Shown: positions 1 through 6,760, numbered from the stretch's first letter. The stretch is DNA of 64,000 nucleotides from Candidatus Planktophila limnetica (GCF_002288365.1 NZ_CP016782.1:868001-932000); one strand, 5' to 3'. The notes: a model not told the origin generated them from the sequence alone. A program made the numbers and translations.

Positions 1-644
1 AAGATTGTTACGACTACTTCATCAAAACTTAAGGCAAATGCAAGTAGTGCACCTGCCACAAATGCAGTTCTAAATTGAGGGAAAGTAACTAACCTAAATG
101 TTTGCCACAGGCCTGCGCCTAGATCTGCTGAGGCTTCTTGCAGTGATGGATTCATGCGCTTGAGGCGTGCAAATACGTTGTTAAAGACCATGACGATGCA
201 AAATGTGGCGTGGGCGACGATCATGCCGAAGTAGCCAATATTAAAACCTGCTGGAGATAAGAAAGAGTTGTAGGTATTGCTAAAGGCAACGCCTGTGACA
301 ACGCCAGGTAAGGCGATGGGAAGAACAACTAAGAGATTAACTGTGCCCTTACCAAAGAAGTCATAGCCTTTAAGGGCAAAGGCAACCAGGGTGCCCAAGA
401 TGGCTGCGATGATGGTCGAGCCTGTTGCAACGATAATTGAGTTAAGAAGTGCGGTGCGAATTGGTTGATAGGTGGCGGCAAATTCCCACCATTTAAATGA
501 GAAGGTTGCAATGGGCCAACTAGAGATATTTGACTGATTAAATGAGTTTAAAATCAGTACCAGTAGTGGCACATACATAAAGATAAGAACGAATGTGACA
601 AGGGCAATCAGGATTATTCTGCTCGTTCTAGAAAGTCTTAACAT
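1..644 (-). CDS. potC: Polyamine-type ABC transporter permease (PotC-like), 3' end outside window
   Basis: The reading frame runs off the left edge, so the C-terminus is missing. The visible ~214 residues begin MLRLSRTSRIILIALVTFV and contain several hydrophobic helices and the EAA-type cytoplasmic loop (EASADLGAGLWQTFRLVTFP) that contacts the ATPase in binding-protein-dependent permeases. It is the last gene of a minus-strand potA-potD-potB-potC unit; its ATG lies 2 bases after the preceding permease stop, so the two are almost certainly co-translated. Family knowledge places it as one of two inner-membrane subunits of a spermidine/putrescine-type importer. The true substrate cannot be read from sequence; other small cationic compounds are possible. 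Confidence 0.88.
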   Translation of the reverse strand, partial: MLRLSRTSRIILIALVTFVLIFMYVPLLVLILNSFNQSNISSWPIATFSFKWWEFAATYQPIRTALLNSIIVATGSTIIAAILGTLVAFALKGYDFFGKGTVNLLVVLPIALPGVVTGVAFSNTYNSFLSPAGFNIGYFGMIVAHATFCIVMVFNNVFARLKRMNPSLQEASADLGAGLWQTFRLVTFPQFRTAFVAGALLAFALSFDEVVVTI

Positions 645-646
645 CG

Positions 647-1528
647 CTACATCCGCTCCAGCGAACCTGTGCGACGAGCGACCATGAGATAGATAACGAC
701 AAATGCGATGGGCACCATTGAAAATGCTGCTGCAACTGGTGGATTGAGATTGATGTTGGAGGCAATGATCGAGCCAATCATCTGTGTGGAGCCACCGGTG
801 AATTTAGCTACGAGGTAATCTCCCAGGCTTAAAGAAAATGTAAAGACTGAGCCTGCAATTATTGCAGGCACAATGAGTGGCAAAACGATGCGATAGATAG
901 TGCTCATTCCCTTAGCGCCCATATCACTTGAGGCATCAAAGAGATTAGGCGGGATTTGGCGGATCGCTGTGAAGACAGGAAGAGCCATATAAGGAAACCA
1001 AAGATAGGTAAGCGTTAAAATAACAATGGGAATAGAAAATGTGGGACCTGATATTCCAATGGGAGCAAGTGCCCAGTTAAAAAAACCTTCTTCGGTGAAG
1101 ACCAAGCGCATTGCAATGATCTTGACTAAATAGCCTGCCCAGAGCGGCAATGTAATTGCAACAGCCAGTGCATTACGCACCCACGGACGAGCAATCTTTG
1201 CCATGTAGATACCCAGTGGAACAGCGAACACAACTGATACGCCGGTGACAGCCAGTGCGATTAATAGAGTTCTAATCGAGGTTGAGATGTATGCCGGGAC
1301 TGTGACAATTGATATGAAGTTCTCCAGCGTAAAGCCAGGAATCACCTTTGAGGTAAAGGGATCAACAAACCAAAAAGCAGTTATTAATAATAGAAATAGC
1401 GAGAAGATATAGACGCCCACGATCCACACCATTGGCAGGGCGATCAGGCCGGTCAGTCTTAACTTGGCGCGCTTATAAAAATACGCAGAGACCGGCCTAG
1501 TGCCGCCCTTTGTTGTAATTGCGCTCAT
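647..1528 (-). CDS. potB: Polyamine-type ABC transporter permease (PotB-like)
   Basis: 293 residues with about six hydrophobic segments and an EAA-type loop near residue 200 (DASSDMGAKGMSTIYRIVLP). Length and layout fit the PotB/PotH family of membrane subunits that pair with PotC. The ATG at 1528 has a purine-rich AGGTAGAG just upstream. It is separated from the upstream binding-protein gene by 116 bases that hold a perfect 18-bp hairpin, so permease mRNA is probably less abundant than binding-protein mRNA. It partners with the PotC-like subunit beginning 2 bases downstream. Confidence 0.9.
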   Translation of the reverse strand: MSAITTKGGTRPVSAYFYKRAKLRLTGLIALPMVWIVGVYIFSLFLLLITAFWFVDPFTSKVIPGFTLENFISIVTVPAYISTSIRTLLIALAVTGVSVVFAVPLGIYMAKIARPWVRNALAVAITLPLWAGYLVKIIAMRLVFTEEGFFNWALAPIGISGPTFSIPIVILTLTYLWFPYMALPVFTAIRQIPPNLFDASSDMGAKGMSTIYRIVLPLIVPAIIAGSVFTFSLSLGDYLVAKFTGGSTQMIGSIIASNINLNPPVAAAFSMVPIAFVVIYLMVARRTGSLERM

Positions 1529-1580
1529 CTCTACCTAACTTTTTTTGATGCTTGATGTGTACTAATTGGTGAGTATTGGA

Positions 1581-1623
1581 TAAAGAGTGAGGGGATTTAT
1601 TTTAAAAATCCCCTCACTCTTTA
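1581..1623 (-). terminator. Intercistronic 18-bp hairpin between potD and potB
   Basis: Perfect inverted repeat: arm 1581-1598 and arm 1606-1623 pair over 18 bp around a 7-nt AT loop. It lies after the potD stop and before the potB start on the minus strand. There is no clean T-run on the minus side, so it may be a partial terminator or an mRNA-stabilising 3' structure rather than a full stop. Confidence 0.75.
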
Positions 1624-1644
1624 TCTACCTCTTTTGCCTAGTGA

Positions 1645-2811
1645 CTAACCTTTTATGGTTGCCCAGGCATTAGTCCATTCCTGGAAGCTGGTGCACTTAA
1701 CGTCCTTGCGACCATCAACACAGGTTTCAATTGGAGTTGTCCAAGGCGAGATCTTCGTCCAGAACGCTTCGTCTTCAGCAGCAAACTCATCGCAGTGAGC
1801 TTGTGTTTCAGCACTTGTTGCACAGAATGCAGTATTTGCTGGTGCCATACCGAAGTTCATAGCAATTGCGCCATTAACTGATGCTGTGCTTGTGTAATCC
1901 ATCCAAGCGTATGCACAGTTAACGTTCTTTGTCTTTGAGCTAACCAACCATGAGTCATACCAACCAGTTGAACCTTCAATTGGAAGTGTGGTCTTTAGGT
2001 TTGGCTTTGCCGCAAACTTGCGAAGGATTTCCCATGATGTGCCGACAACTGTGTTGCCGCCAGCGAAGGAAGTAATCTGCGCTACTGCATCTGACCAGTA
2101 CTCGCCGATAATTGTGTTCTGTTGCTTGAGCAATGCAATTGCTGCATCAAGTTGTGCTTGATCTAGAGCATATGGATTCTGAATTCCTAGCTCTGGCTTG
2201 TGATACTTCAAGTACACAGCAGCATCTGCGATGTAGATAGGAGCGTCATAGGCTGTGATCTTGCCCTTGTATGGGCTATTTGTCTCCCAGACAACATCCC
2301 AGCTAGCAGGTGCTCCCTTTGTTACATCATCGTTGTACTGAAGCAGGTTTGCACCGCGACCGATTGGGACACCGTATGGCTTGCCATTTACTGTGTCATA
2401 GATGTTATTGCGCATACCTGCTGCAATTTCATCGCTGAAATTTGGAATTAATTCAACATTAAGTGGCTGAACATCTCCGCCTACGATCAAACGTAGCGCA
2501 GCGTCACCGGATGCTGACACGATGTCATATTGACCTGTGCGCATCAAAGTAACCATTTCATCACTTGTTCCAGCTGTACGTGACTTAACAATGCAACCGG
2601 TATCTGCTTCGAACTTATCGGTCCACTTAGGATCGACAAATCCTGCCCAGTTAACAATGTTTACTTCACCTTCAAATTCACCCATTGATTCGTGCATTGG
2701 GATATCTGGTACTTCAATCTTCACGCCGGCTGAATCACTTGATGAGCAACCAGAAAGAAGAAGAACCGATACTGCCAGCAGGCTAAATGCCGAGAGCTTC
2801 TTACCTTTCAT
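1645..2811 (-). CDS. potD: Polyamine-type ABC transporter substrate-binding lipoprotein (PotD-like)
   Basis: 388 residues. An N-terminal signal with the lipobox LLSGC places the lipidated cysteine at residue 22, so the mature protein is anchored outside the membrane. The body has the NWAGFVDPKWTDKFEADTGC pattern near the N-terminus that is typical of PotD/PotF binding proteins. A good ribosome site (AAAGGAC) precedes the ATG at 2811. It lies between the ATPase gene and the permeases and is followed by a strong hairpin. At 388 aa it is longer than typical PotD (~350); several cysteines lie in the C-terminal 80 residues. Substrate is inferred from family and operon only. Confidence 0.88.
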   Translation of the reverse strand: MKGKKLSAFSLLAVSVLLLSGCSSSDSAGVKIEVPDIPMHESMGEFEGEVNIVNWAGFVDPKWTDKFEADTGCIVKSRTAGTSDEMVTLMRTGQYDIVSASGDAALRLIVGGDVQPLNVELIPNFSDEIAAGMRNNIYDTVNGKPYGVPIGRGANLLQYNDDVTKGAPASWDVVWETNSPYKGKITAYDAPIYIADAAVYLKYHKPELGIQNPYALDQAQLDAAIALLKQQNTIIGEYWSDAVAQITSFAGGNTVVGTSWEILRKFAAKPNLKTTLPIEGSTGWYDSWLVSSKTKNVNCAYAWMDYTSTASVNGAIAMNFGMAPANTAFCATSAETQAHCDEFAAEDEAFWTKISPWTTPIETCVDGRKDVKCTSFQEWTNAWATIKG

Positions 2812-2852
2812 TTAACGTCCTTTCGCATGACTATTTTTAGTCATTTTAGGTA

Positions 2853-3881
2853 TTAGGTGGGTATGACTGCCGAGTGGTCGCTTTTCCAAACGGCACCGAC
2901 CCGATCGCCAGTAACAAATCGGTTGATTTGATCTGGCAATTCTTCATTTAATCTGGTGGCAATTACTCTCTGCCCAGATTGTGTTTGGATTAAATAGATT
3001 GTGGTTGCCCCGATATATGAGGCCTCAATAATTGTTCCGACTACGCCGCGCTCATTAGCCTGTGGCTTGGTATCTGGGGGTACTAATTTAATTCGCTCAG
3101 GCCTGATATTTACCATCACCTGGCTACCAAAAATCTCCTGCGCATCCTGACCTGAAAAAATATTTGAAACTCCTAAGAAGCTAGCAACAAATTTGGTCTG
3201 TGGTCTCTCATAGACCTCTTGTGGAGTGCCGATCTGCTCGATTGAGCCTGCGTTAAAGACTGCAATGCGATCACTCATGCGCATTGCTTCTTCTTGATCG
3301 TGAGTCACAAAGATAAAAGTAATTCCGGCTTCGCGTTGGATGCGCTTTAACTCAACCTGCATCTCTTCGCGCAACTGCTTATCTAGTGCGCCAAGTGGTT
3401 CATCTAGAAGCAATACCTTTGGTCTAAGAACGAGCGCTCTTGCCAGAGCAATTCTTTGGCGCTGACCACCTGATAGTTGGTGTGGCAAACGCTTTGAAAG
3501 GTGAGAGAGCTTTACTGAATCAATTGCTTCAAGTGCTTGCTTTGCGCGTTCTGCCTTTGGCACTTTTCTTGTGCGAAGTCCGTACTCCACATTTTCTTGA
3601 ATGCTCATGTGTGGAAAAAGAGCGTAATCTTGGAAAACTGTATTTACTGGGCGATCAAATGGCGCCAGCGCTGTCACATCTTGAGACTCAATTGAAATTG
3701 CACCTGAGCTCGCACTTTCAAAACCTGCAATTAATCTGAGAACAGTTGTCTTACCTGAACCAGAAGGACCAAGCATTGAGAAGAATTCACCGGCGTGAAC
3801 ATCTAAATCTAAATTAGCAACTGCGTGAACATCATCAAAGAACTTATTGACGCCACGAAGTGAGACAAAGCCTGCGCTCAA
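2853..3881 (-). CDS. potA: Polyamine-type ABC transporter ATPase (PotA-like)
   Basis: 342 residues. Walker A GPSGSGKTT at about residues 38-46, the LSGGQRQR signature near residue 136, Walker B LLLDEPLGALD after it, and a C-terminal TOBE-type region (MVNIRPERIKLV). This is the standard arrangement of the PotA/CysA/MalK class that energises import at the inner membrane face. The frame opens with TTG at 3881; no in-frame ATG lies nearby and the N-terminus aligns with family members from there. Just upstream is a 7-bp leader hairpin (3894-3921). First gene of the four-gene transporter unit. Confidence 0.92.
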   Translation of the reverse strand: MSAGFVSLRGVNKFFDDVHAVANLDLDVHAGEFFSMLGPSGSGKTTVLRLIAGFESASSGAISIESQDVTALAPFDRPVNTVFQDYALFPHMSIQENVEYGLRTRKVPKAERAKQALEAIDSVKLSHLSKRLPHQLSGGQRQRIALARALVLRPKVLLLDEPLGALDKQLREEMQVELKRIQREAGITFIFVTHDQEEAMRMSDRIAVFNAGSIEQIGTPQEVYERPQTKFVASFLGVSNIFSGQDAQEIFGSQVMVNIRPERIKLVPPDTKPQANERGVVGTIIEASYIGATTIYLIQTQSGQRVIATRLNEELPDQINRFVTGDRVGAVWKSDHSAVIPT

Positions 3882-3893
3882 GACCTAAATCCC

Positions 3894-3921
3894 CTCACCC
3901 GTCAAAAACATTTTGGGTGAG
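3894..3921 (-). promoter_or_regulatory. Leader hairpin upstream of potA
   Basis: CTCACCC (3894-3900) pairs with GGGTGAG (3915-3921) around a 14-nt loop, 12 bases before the TTG start of potA in the transcript. The bases next to it carry GTGAGGGGATTT (3887-3898, minus strand), identical to the left arm of the hairpin at 1581-1623. A leader function is inferred. Confidence 0.4.
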
Positions 3922-3960
3922 CATATGGCACCGCTGCGCCGTTTTCTAGAAAAAGGGCCC

Positions 3961-4083
3961 TTAGGCCTCGAAGTCGCCGCCGCGTCCTGTGATCTTTTTC
4001 TTGCTCCTTGCTGGTCGCTCGTAGGCGATCAGCAAGGCAACAAGAATGGCGGCAAAGGCACCAAAGGCTATGAACTTTTCCAT
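3961..4083 (-). CDS. 40-aa single-helix membrane protein, unknown function
   Basis: A small frame beginning MEKFIAFGAFAAILVALL. Residues 3-20 form one hydrophobic helix, followed by a basic stretch (ERPARSKKKITGRGGDFEA) predicted cytoplasmic by the positive-inside rule. It begins 8 bases after the stop of the upstream 123-aa membrane protein, so they are probably co-transcribed; there is no strong ribosome site, consistent with coupling. I do not recognise a family. The support is the clean membrane-protein composition, the tight spacing and the lack of any other gene in this gap. Confidence 0.6.
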   Translation of the reverse strand: MEKFIAFGAFAAILVALLIAYERPARSKKKITGRGGDFEA

Positions 4084-4091
4084 CTAATTAC

Positions 4092-4463
4092 TTAGAGAAC
4101 TGCCCAGACAACGAGTGCGAAGATTGCAAGGCCCAGGCCAACGATTGCAATGGCAGTAAGGGATAGAAGTTCACGTGATCCTGAGATTGTCTTAGCAAGC
4201 TTGGATGACTTATCAATTTTCTTAAGGTCAACAATTAAGGACTCTGCTTCGCGGATTGCTGCGTATTGAGAAATAATTGCAAGAATTCCTGTGGCTGCTG
4301 CAACACCAATTGTTAAGTACTTGGTGGCATCTGTTGCCATTTCAAACTTGCCGTATGCGGCTAATACAAAAACAGCGATGAGCATAAGAGTTGGTGCGAT
4401 TTGAGCATGAATAATCTGTGAACGCTTTGTGTTCCAGAGTTCTAATAGGTCCTTCTCGTTCAT
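4092..4463 (-). CDS. Small membrane protein, unknown function
   Basis: 123 residues with three hydrophobic segments (about residues 22-40, 48-68 and 100-122) and a charged stretch between the second and third. A strong ribosome site (GGGGAGAG) precedes the ATG at 4463. Directly upstream is a perfect 13-bp tandem duplication (4475-4500). No family recognised. It precedes the 40-aa one-helix protein by 8 bases, so the two could act together at the membrane. Confidence 0.75.
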   Translation of the reverse strand: MNEKDLLELWNTKRSQIIHAQIAPTLMLIAVFVLAAYGKFEMATDATKYLTIGVAAATGILAIISQYAAIREAESLIVDLKKIDKSSKLAKTISGSRELLSLTAIAIVGLGLAIFALVVWAVL

Positions 4464-4474
4464 CTTCTCTCCCC

Positions 4475-4500
4475 TTGATATATGGACTTGATATATGGAC
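4475..4500 (-). repeat. 13-bp perfect tandem repeat upstream of the 123-aa membrane protein gene
   Basis: ttgatatatggac occurs twice head to tail (4475-4487, 4488-4500), immediately upstream of the Shine-Dalgarno sequence of the gene that starts at 4463. On the transcribed strand each unit contains CATATATC, which is -10-like. It may be a duplicated promoter element or a regulator site. Confidence 0.6.
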
Positions 4501-4574
4501 TTCTTGTAGTCCTTGGGGCAATTTTATGGGCGAACGCTGAACATTGCATGTCCAAAGGTGAAATGTCTGGCCAA

Positions 4575-4712
4575 CTACTTACCCGCTTTGCACTTTTCCG
4601 AGCAATACTTCACGTTTTCCCAGTCGCGAGCCCACTTCTTGCGCCATTCAAAGGCCAAGTTGCAACGCTGGCAGATCTTGGGGGCAAACCCGTTTTTAGT
4701 TTTAGCAATCAT
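4575..4712 (-). CDS. DUF2256 family small zinc-ribbon-like protein
   Basis: 45 residues starting [18 protein letters not shown]. The pattern K-I-C-x-x-C (Cys14, Cys17), then F-x-W-R-K-K-W (21-27), W-E-N-V-K-Y-C-S-x-x-C (Cys37, Cys41) is the hallmark of the DUF2256 family, tiny four-cysteine proteins presumed to bind zinc. They are often encoded next to iron-sulfur photolyase-like proteins; one such gene lies 2.6 kb away at 7339. The frame is complete from ATG to TAG. The biochemical role of the family is unknown to me; a link to flavin/photolyase function is inference. Confidence 0.85.
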   Translation of the reverse strand: MIAKTKNGFAPKICQRCNLAFEWRKKWARDWENVKYCSEKCKAGK

Positions 4713-4773
4713 GAGTTAAAGGGTAATGCAGTTCTCGCAAAGTTACTCTGTGTAATTTATTTCTGTGTTGCAA

Positions 4774-4812
4774 TAAAAAAGTAGCCCTGCGCGACGAACT
4801 GCAGGGCTACTT
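4774..4812 (-). terminator. Rho-independent terminator after the tRNA
   Basis: A 12-bp perfect stem (4779-4790 with 4801-4812, arm aagtagccctgc) with a 10-nt loop, followed on the minus strand by a run of six T. It lies 8 bases after the end of the tRNA at 4821. Confidence 0.9.
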
Positions 4813-4820
4813 CATGTGCG

Positions 4821-4894
4821 CACCGCTGGTAGGATTCGAACCTACGACCAGCCACTTAGTCAAAATGGTGCTCTATCCGCTGAGCTACAGCGGT
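4821..4894 (-). tRNA. tRNA; anticodon reads GAC (Val) but with atypical features
   Basis: On the minus strand: 7-bp acceptor ACCGCTG/CAGCGGT, D arm GCTC/GAGC with GG in the loop, T arm GTAGG/CCTAC with TTCGAAT. The best 5-bp anticodon stem is CCATT/AGTGG, giving loop TTGACTA and anticodon GAC. Oddities: A1-U72 pair, discriminator G rather than the A usual for valine tRNA, U at position 37 where a purine is expected, a 6-nt variable loop, and acceptor pairing that extends 4 bp further outward (GCGT with GCGC). No CCA is encoded. The tRNA fold is certain; the amino-acid identity is not. It is followed by a strong terminator. Confidence 0.85.
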
Positions 4895-4928
4895 ACGCAA
4901 TTTGGAATCTAGATTGATTGCGTACCGC
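4890..4928 (-). repeat. 11-bp inverted repeat joining the tRNA leader to its 5' acceptor strand
   Basis: GCGGTACGCAA (4890-4900) and TTGCGTACCGC (4918-4928) are perfect inverted copies separated by 17 bases that contain the palindrome AATCTAGATT (4906-4915). In the tRNA transcript the leader copy can pair with the first acceptor bases, imitating the 3' acceptor strand. Confidence 0.8.
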
Positions 4929-4959
4929 GAAAATAAATAAGTTGCTTATCTGTGTATAA

Positions 4960-5367
4960 CTAATTGCCTTTGCTGGCGCGATAACTCTTCCACGCACCTG
5001 TGCTCCATAGCGCCCATATAACTAGTAAAGGTTGAAAGAGTAAGCGGGTGGCGCGTGCTTGATCGGTGTCTAGTCCAAATGCATCTGTGCCATTGAGGTA
5101 TTGAGAGATATTGCCAGGAAAGATTGCTATAAAAAATAGTGCAACTATCCAGCCGATGCGGGTGCGGTATTTAAACAAAAAGATGAGTGAGAGTCCAAGA
5201 ACAATTTCAACTACCCCGGATGCGATAACAACAAAGTCTGCTTGGCTGGCCAAGATGGTGGGTACTTGTGCTTGAAACTCTGTGCGACTAGTTGTTAAGT
5301 GAGTAATGCCTGCATAGGTAAGGGCTGCGCCTAAGAGAAGTTGTGCACTTCTTTGAAGCAGTTGCAT
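4960..5367 (-). CDS. DoxX-like integral membrane protein
   Basis: 135 residues from the ATG at 5367 (a TTG one codon upstream is also possible). Four hydrophobic segments with the LLGAALTYAGITHLTTSRTEF opening and a conserved FPGNISQYLNG stretch resemble the DoxX/DoxD-like four-helix family, whose members are linked loosely to thiol or quinone redox chemistry. A second, unrelated-looking DoxX-type gene lies at 6856 and a thiol-disulfide DCC protein at 6407, which gives a weak redox theme. Function is not established. Confidence 0.7.
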   Translation of the reverse strand: MQLLQRSAQLLLGAALTYAGITHLTTSRTEFQAQVPTILASQADFVVIASGVVEIVLGLSLIFLFKYRTRIGWIVALFFIAIFPGNISQYLNGTDAFGLDTDQARATRLLFQPLLVIWALWSTGAWKSYRASKGN

Positions 5368-5391
5368 CAAGACAAGTGAAGGTAGGAAAGG

Positions 5392-5541
5392 TTAGTTATT
5401 TTTTAGAAAGTCAGCAGCAGGTTCAAAGCCATTGGCTTCAAGCTTGGCAGCGATATCTGCCTTAACTGCGGCAACAACTTTGTGCGTGCCATTGCAATTC
5501 TTCTCAGGATCTGTTGAGTATCCGCAACCGCAAGCGCCCAT
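5392..5541 (-). CDS. 49-aa CDGSH-like cysteine-rich protein
   Basis: Start chosen at the ATG at 5541 because AAGGAG lies 7 bases upstream. The N-terminus MGACGCGYSTDPEKNCNGTH carries C4-x-C6-x2-S9-x2-P12-x3-C16-N-G-T-H20. This closely resembles the CDGSH iron-sulfur motif (C-x-C-x2-S/T-x3-P-x-C-D-G-S/T-H) but has Asn for Asp and one extra residue before the third cysteine. The rest (VVAAVKADIAAKLEANGFEPAADFLKNN) is predicted helical. A 6-bp hairpin (GAGCCA/TGGCTC, 5574-5593) lies in the leader. Metal binding is very likely; whether it is 2Fe-2S or zinc is open. Confidence 0.75.
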   Translation of the reverse strand: MGACGCGYSTDPEKNCNGTHKVVAAVKADIAAKLEANGFEPAADFLKNN

Positions 5542-5644
5542 GGTATTTCTCCTTCGTGTTGTAGTTTCCTCTAGAGCCAAATCTTATTGGCTCATTGCAA
5601 TTCTGGCTTTCTGACATCGCCTCAAGTGCGAAATTTGTCGTTTT

Positions 5645-5986
5645 TTACTTCTTTGTCTGGCGCCAATGAAATATATACATCGGCGTTGCAACAGCAATAG
5701 TTATAAATGAGGTGAAAATACTCTTAATGGCTCGTATCTGATTATTTCTCTCTTGCTGCTCCAATAAGGCAGGCGATGGCGAATTCTCAGGGGTTGCATA
5801 CGCATCTATAAACGCTGGATCAGGAAAGACTGTATTCATAATTGCATTAATGAGAGAGACAGTTGAAAAGAGAACCACAAGCAAGGTGATCAGGCATACC
5901 GCATAGAGATAGAGCGAACGCCAATCAATTCGATCATTGCGTGATTGCACCGCAGGGGCTTTAGCAGATTTCTTAGCAACGGCCAT
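5645..5986 (-). CDS. Two-helix membrane protein, unknown function
   Basis: 113 residues. A basic N-terminus (AKKSAKAP) is followed by a helix (about residues 27-50), an external loop rich in Pro/Ser/Glu, and a second helix near residues 90-106 ending HWRQTKK. GGGAG is well placed before the ATG at 5986. The pattern DWRSLYLYAVCLITLLVVLFS recalls small actinobacterial DUF-type membrane proteins, but I cannot name one with confidence. Confidence 0.7.
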   Translation of the reverse strand: MAVAKKSAKAPAVQSRNDRIDWRSLYLYAVCLITLLVVLFSTVSLINAIMNTVFPDPAFIDAYATPENSPSPALLEQQERNNQIRAIKSIFTSFITIAVATPMYIFHWRQTKK

Positions 5987-6097
5987 CGTTATCTCCCTAT
6001 GTTTTCGATACTCAGATAGTAACTTGCCGGCAGGTTATCCACCATCGTTTGGGTGAGGTTGCGCTATCCGATGAGCTAATTAAAGTTAGGCTTGGGC

Positions 6098-6433
6098 ATG
6101 AGCTTTTTTCGATATAACGATCCGTTGCAGCAATTTCTTGGCGCAATAATTGCGGCTCTGATTTTCCTTGCAATTCTTAAATGGGCGTTTTCCTCTAATC
6201 AAAAGATGATTGTGTTGCCTGTAAGTGCTGGTAAAAAGGATCAATATGGGTTGTTGATTCCTATTGAATCAGCCGAGGTTAAGTTAGATATCGCTTCTGC
6301 TCAAAAACTATTGGCAGATTCTAAGATCAAAGCCACGGTGACAGATACTTATGATGGCGAGCAATTAATGGTCTTTGAAAAAGATTATCAAAAGGCTATG
6401 CGCGTATTAGGAGTTAATCCGGATCAAGTGTGA
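6098..6433 (+). CDS. Membrane-anchored small protein, unknown function
   Basis: 111 residues from the ATG at 6098; a TTG at 6092 is in frame but the spacing of the weak AGG favours the ATG. One hydrophobic helix (about residues 14-30) is followed by a soluble domain with a duplicated alternation of strands and helices (VLPVSAGKKDQYGLLIPIESAEVKLDIASAQKLLADSKIKATVTDTYDGEQLMVFEKDYQKAMRVLG reads as a beta-alpha-beta ferredoxin-like fold). No family recognised. Its 3' end overlaps the convergent DCC gene by 27 bases. Confidence 0.72.
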   Translation: MSFFRYNDPLQQFLGAIIAALIFLAILKWAFSSNQKMIVLPVSAGKKDQYGLLIPIESAEVKLDIASAQKLLADSKIKATVTDTYDGEQLMVFEKDYQKAMRVLGVNPDQV

Positions 6434-6760
6434 GAGCAGTTTTACCGGCCAGGTATTTCTGTGACTAGCAATCCATTTGTAACCAAAATGGGATAGTGGA
6501 CCAAGACCAGAGATTGTGGCTGCCAAAAATTTGTTTCCCCGTGCTTTAAGTAGAAACGCAACTGCTTGTGCTCCGCTTAGGCGAAGTTGCTCATGGAGTG
6601 CAAATACTTCTTTAGAGCACTGCTCTTTACTCAGATTCAAGCGTGCTAAATCTGTAGTGTGAAAATCAAGGGCAGTTATTGCTAGTTTTTTACTTACCCA
6701 ATTAATTGAGTTTTTACATAACTCGCATTGCCCATCATAAACAACAATTATCTCGCTCAT
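6407..6760 (-). CDS. DCC-family (DUF393) thiol-disulfide protein
   Basis: 117 residues from the ATG at 6760 (another in-frame ATG six codons upstream is possible). YDGQCELC at residues 8-15 is the DxxC-type DCC motif that gives the family its name; YDG-x-C-x-x-C is a thioredoxin-like redox pair. The remainder (LDFHTTDLARLN, LRLSGAQAVAFLLK, SHLIRINS) fits the family's usual ~120 residues. Predicted cytoplasmic disulfide oxidoreductase with unknown partner. Convergent overlap of 27 bases with the gene ending at 6433. Confidence 0.88.
   Translation of the reverse strand: MSEIIVVYDGQCELCKNSINWVSKKLAITALDFHTTDLARLNLSKEQCSKEVFALHEQLRLSGAQAVAFLLKARGNKFLAATISGLGPLSHFGYKWIASHRNTWPVKLLSHLIRINS

Noticed and set aside
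2200-2815. Plus-strand open frames inside the potD gene and many similar frames across the window
   Set aside because: They mirror real genes on the opposite strand, lack ribosome sites and show no protein-like motifs.
3946-3963. Terminator from the AAGGGCCCTT palindrome after the 40-aa gene
   Set aside because: The palindrome has no room for a loop, so it cannot form a usable hairpin.
3913-4095. 60-codon plus-strand frame in the gap upstream of potA
   Set aside because: The minus-strand frame at 3961-4083 has a clear membrane-protein composition and suits the operon; the plus frame does not.
4482-4784. Plus-strand frames of 68-100 codons over the DUF2256 gene
   Set aside because: The minus strand encodes a textbook DUF2256 cysteine pattern in a complete frame.
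4890-4928. tRNA-linked integration (att) site
   Set aside because: The repeat is inverted and at the 5' end of the tRNA, whereas att duplications are direct and at the 3' end; no integrase is present.
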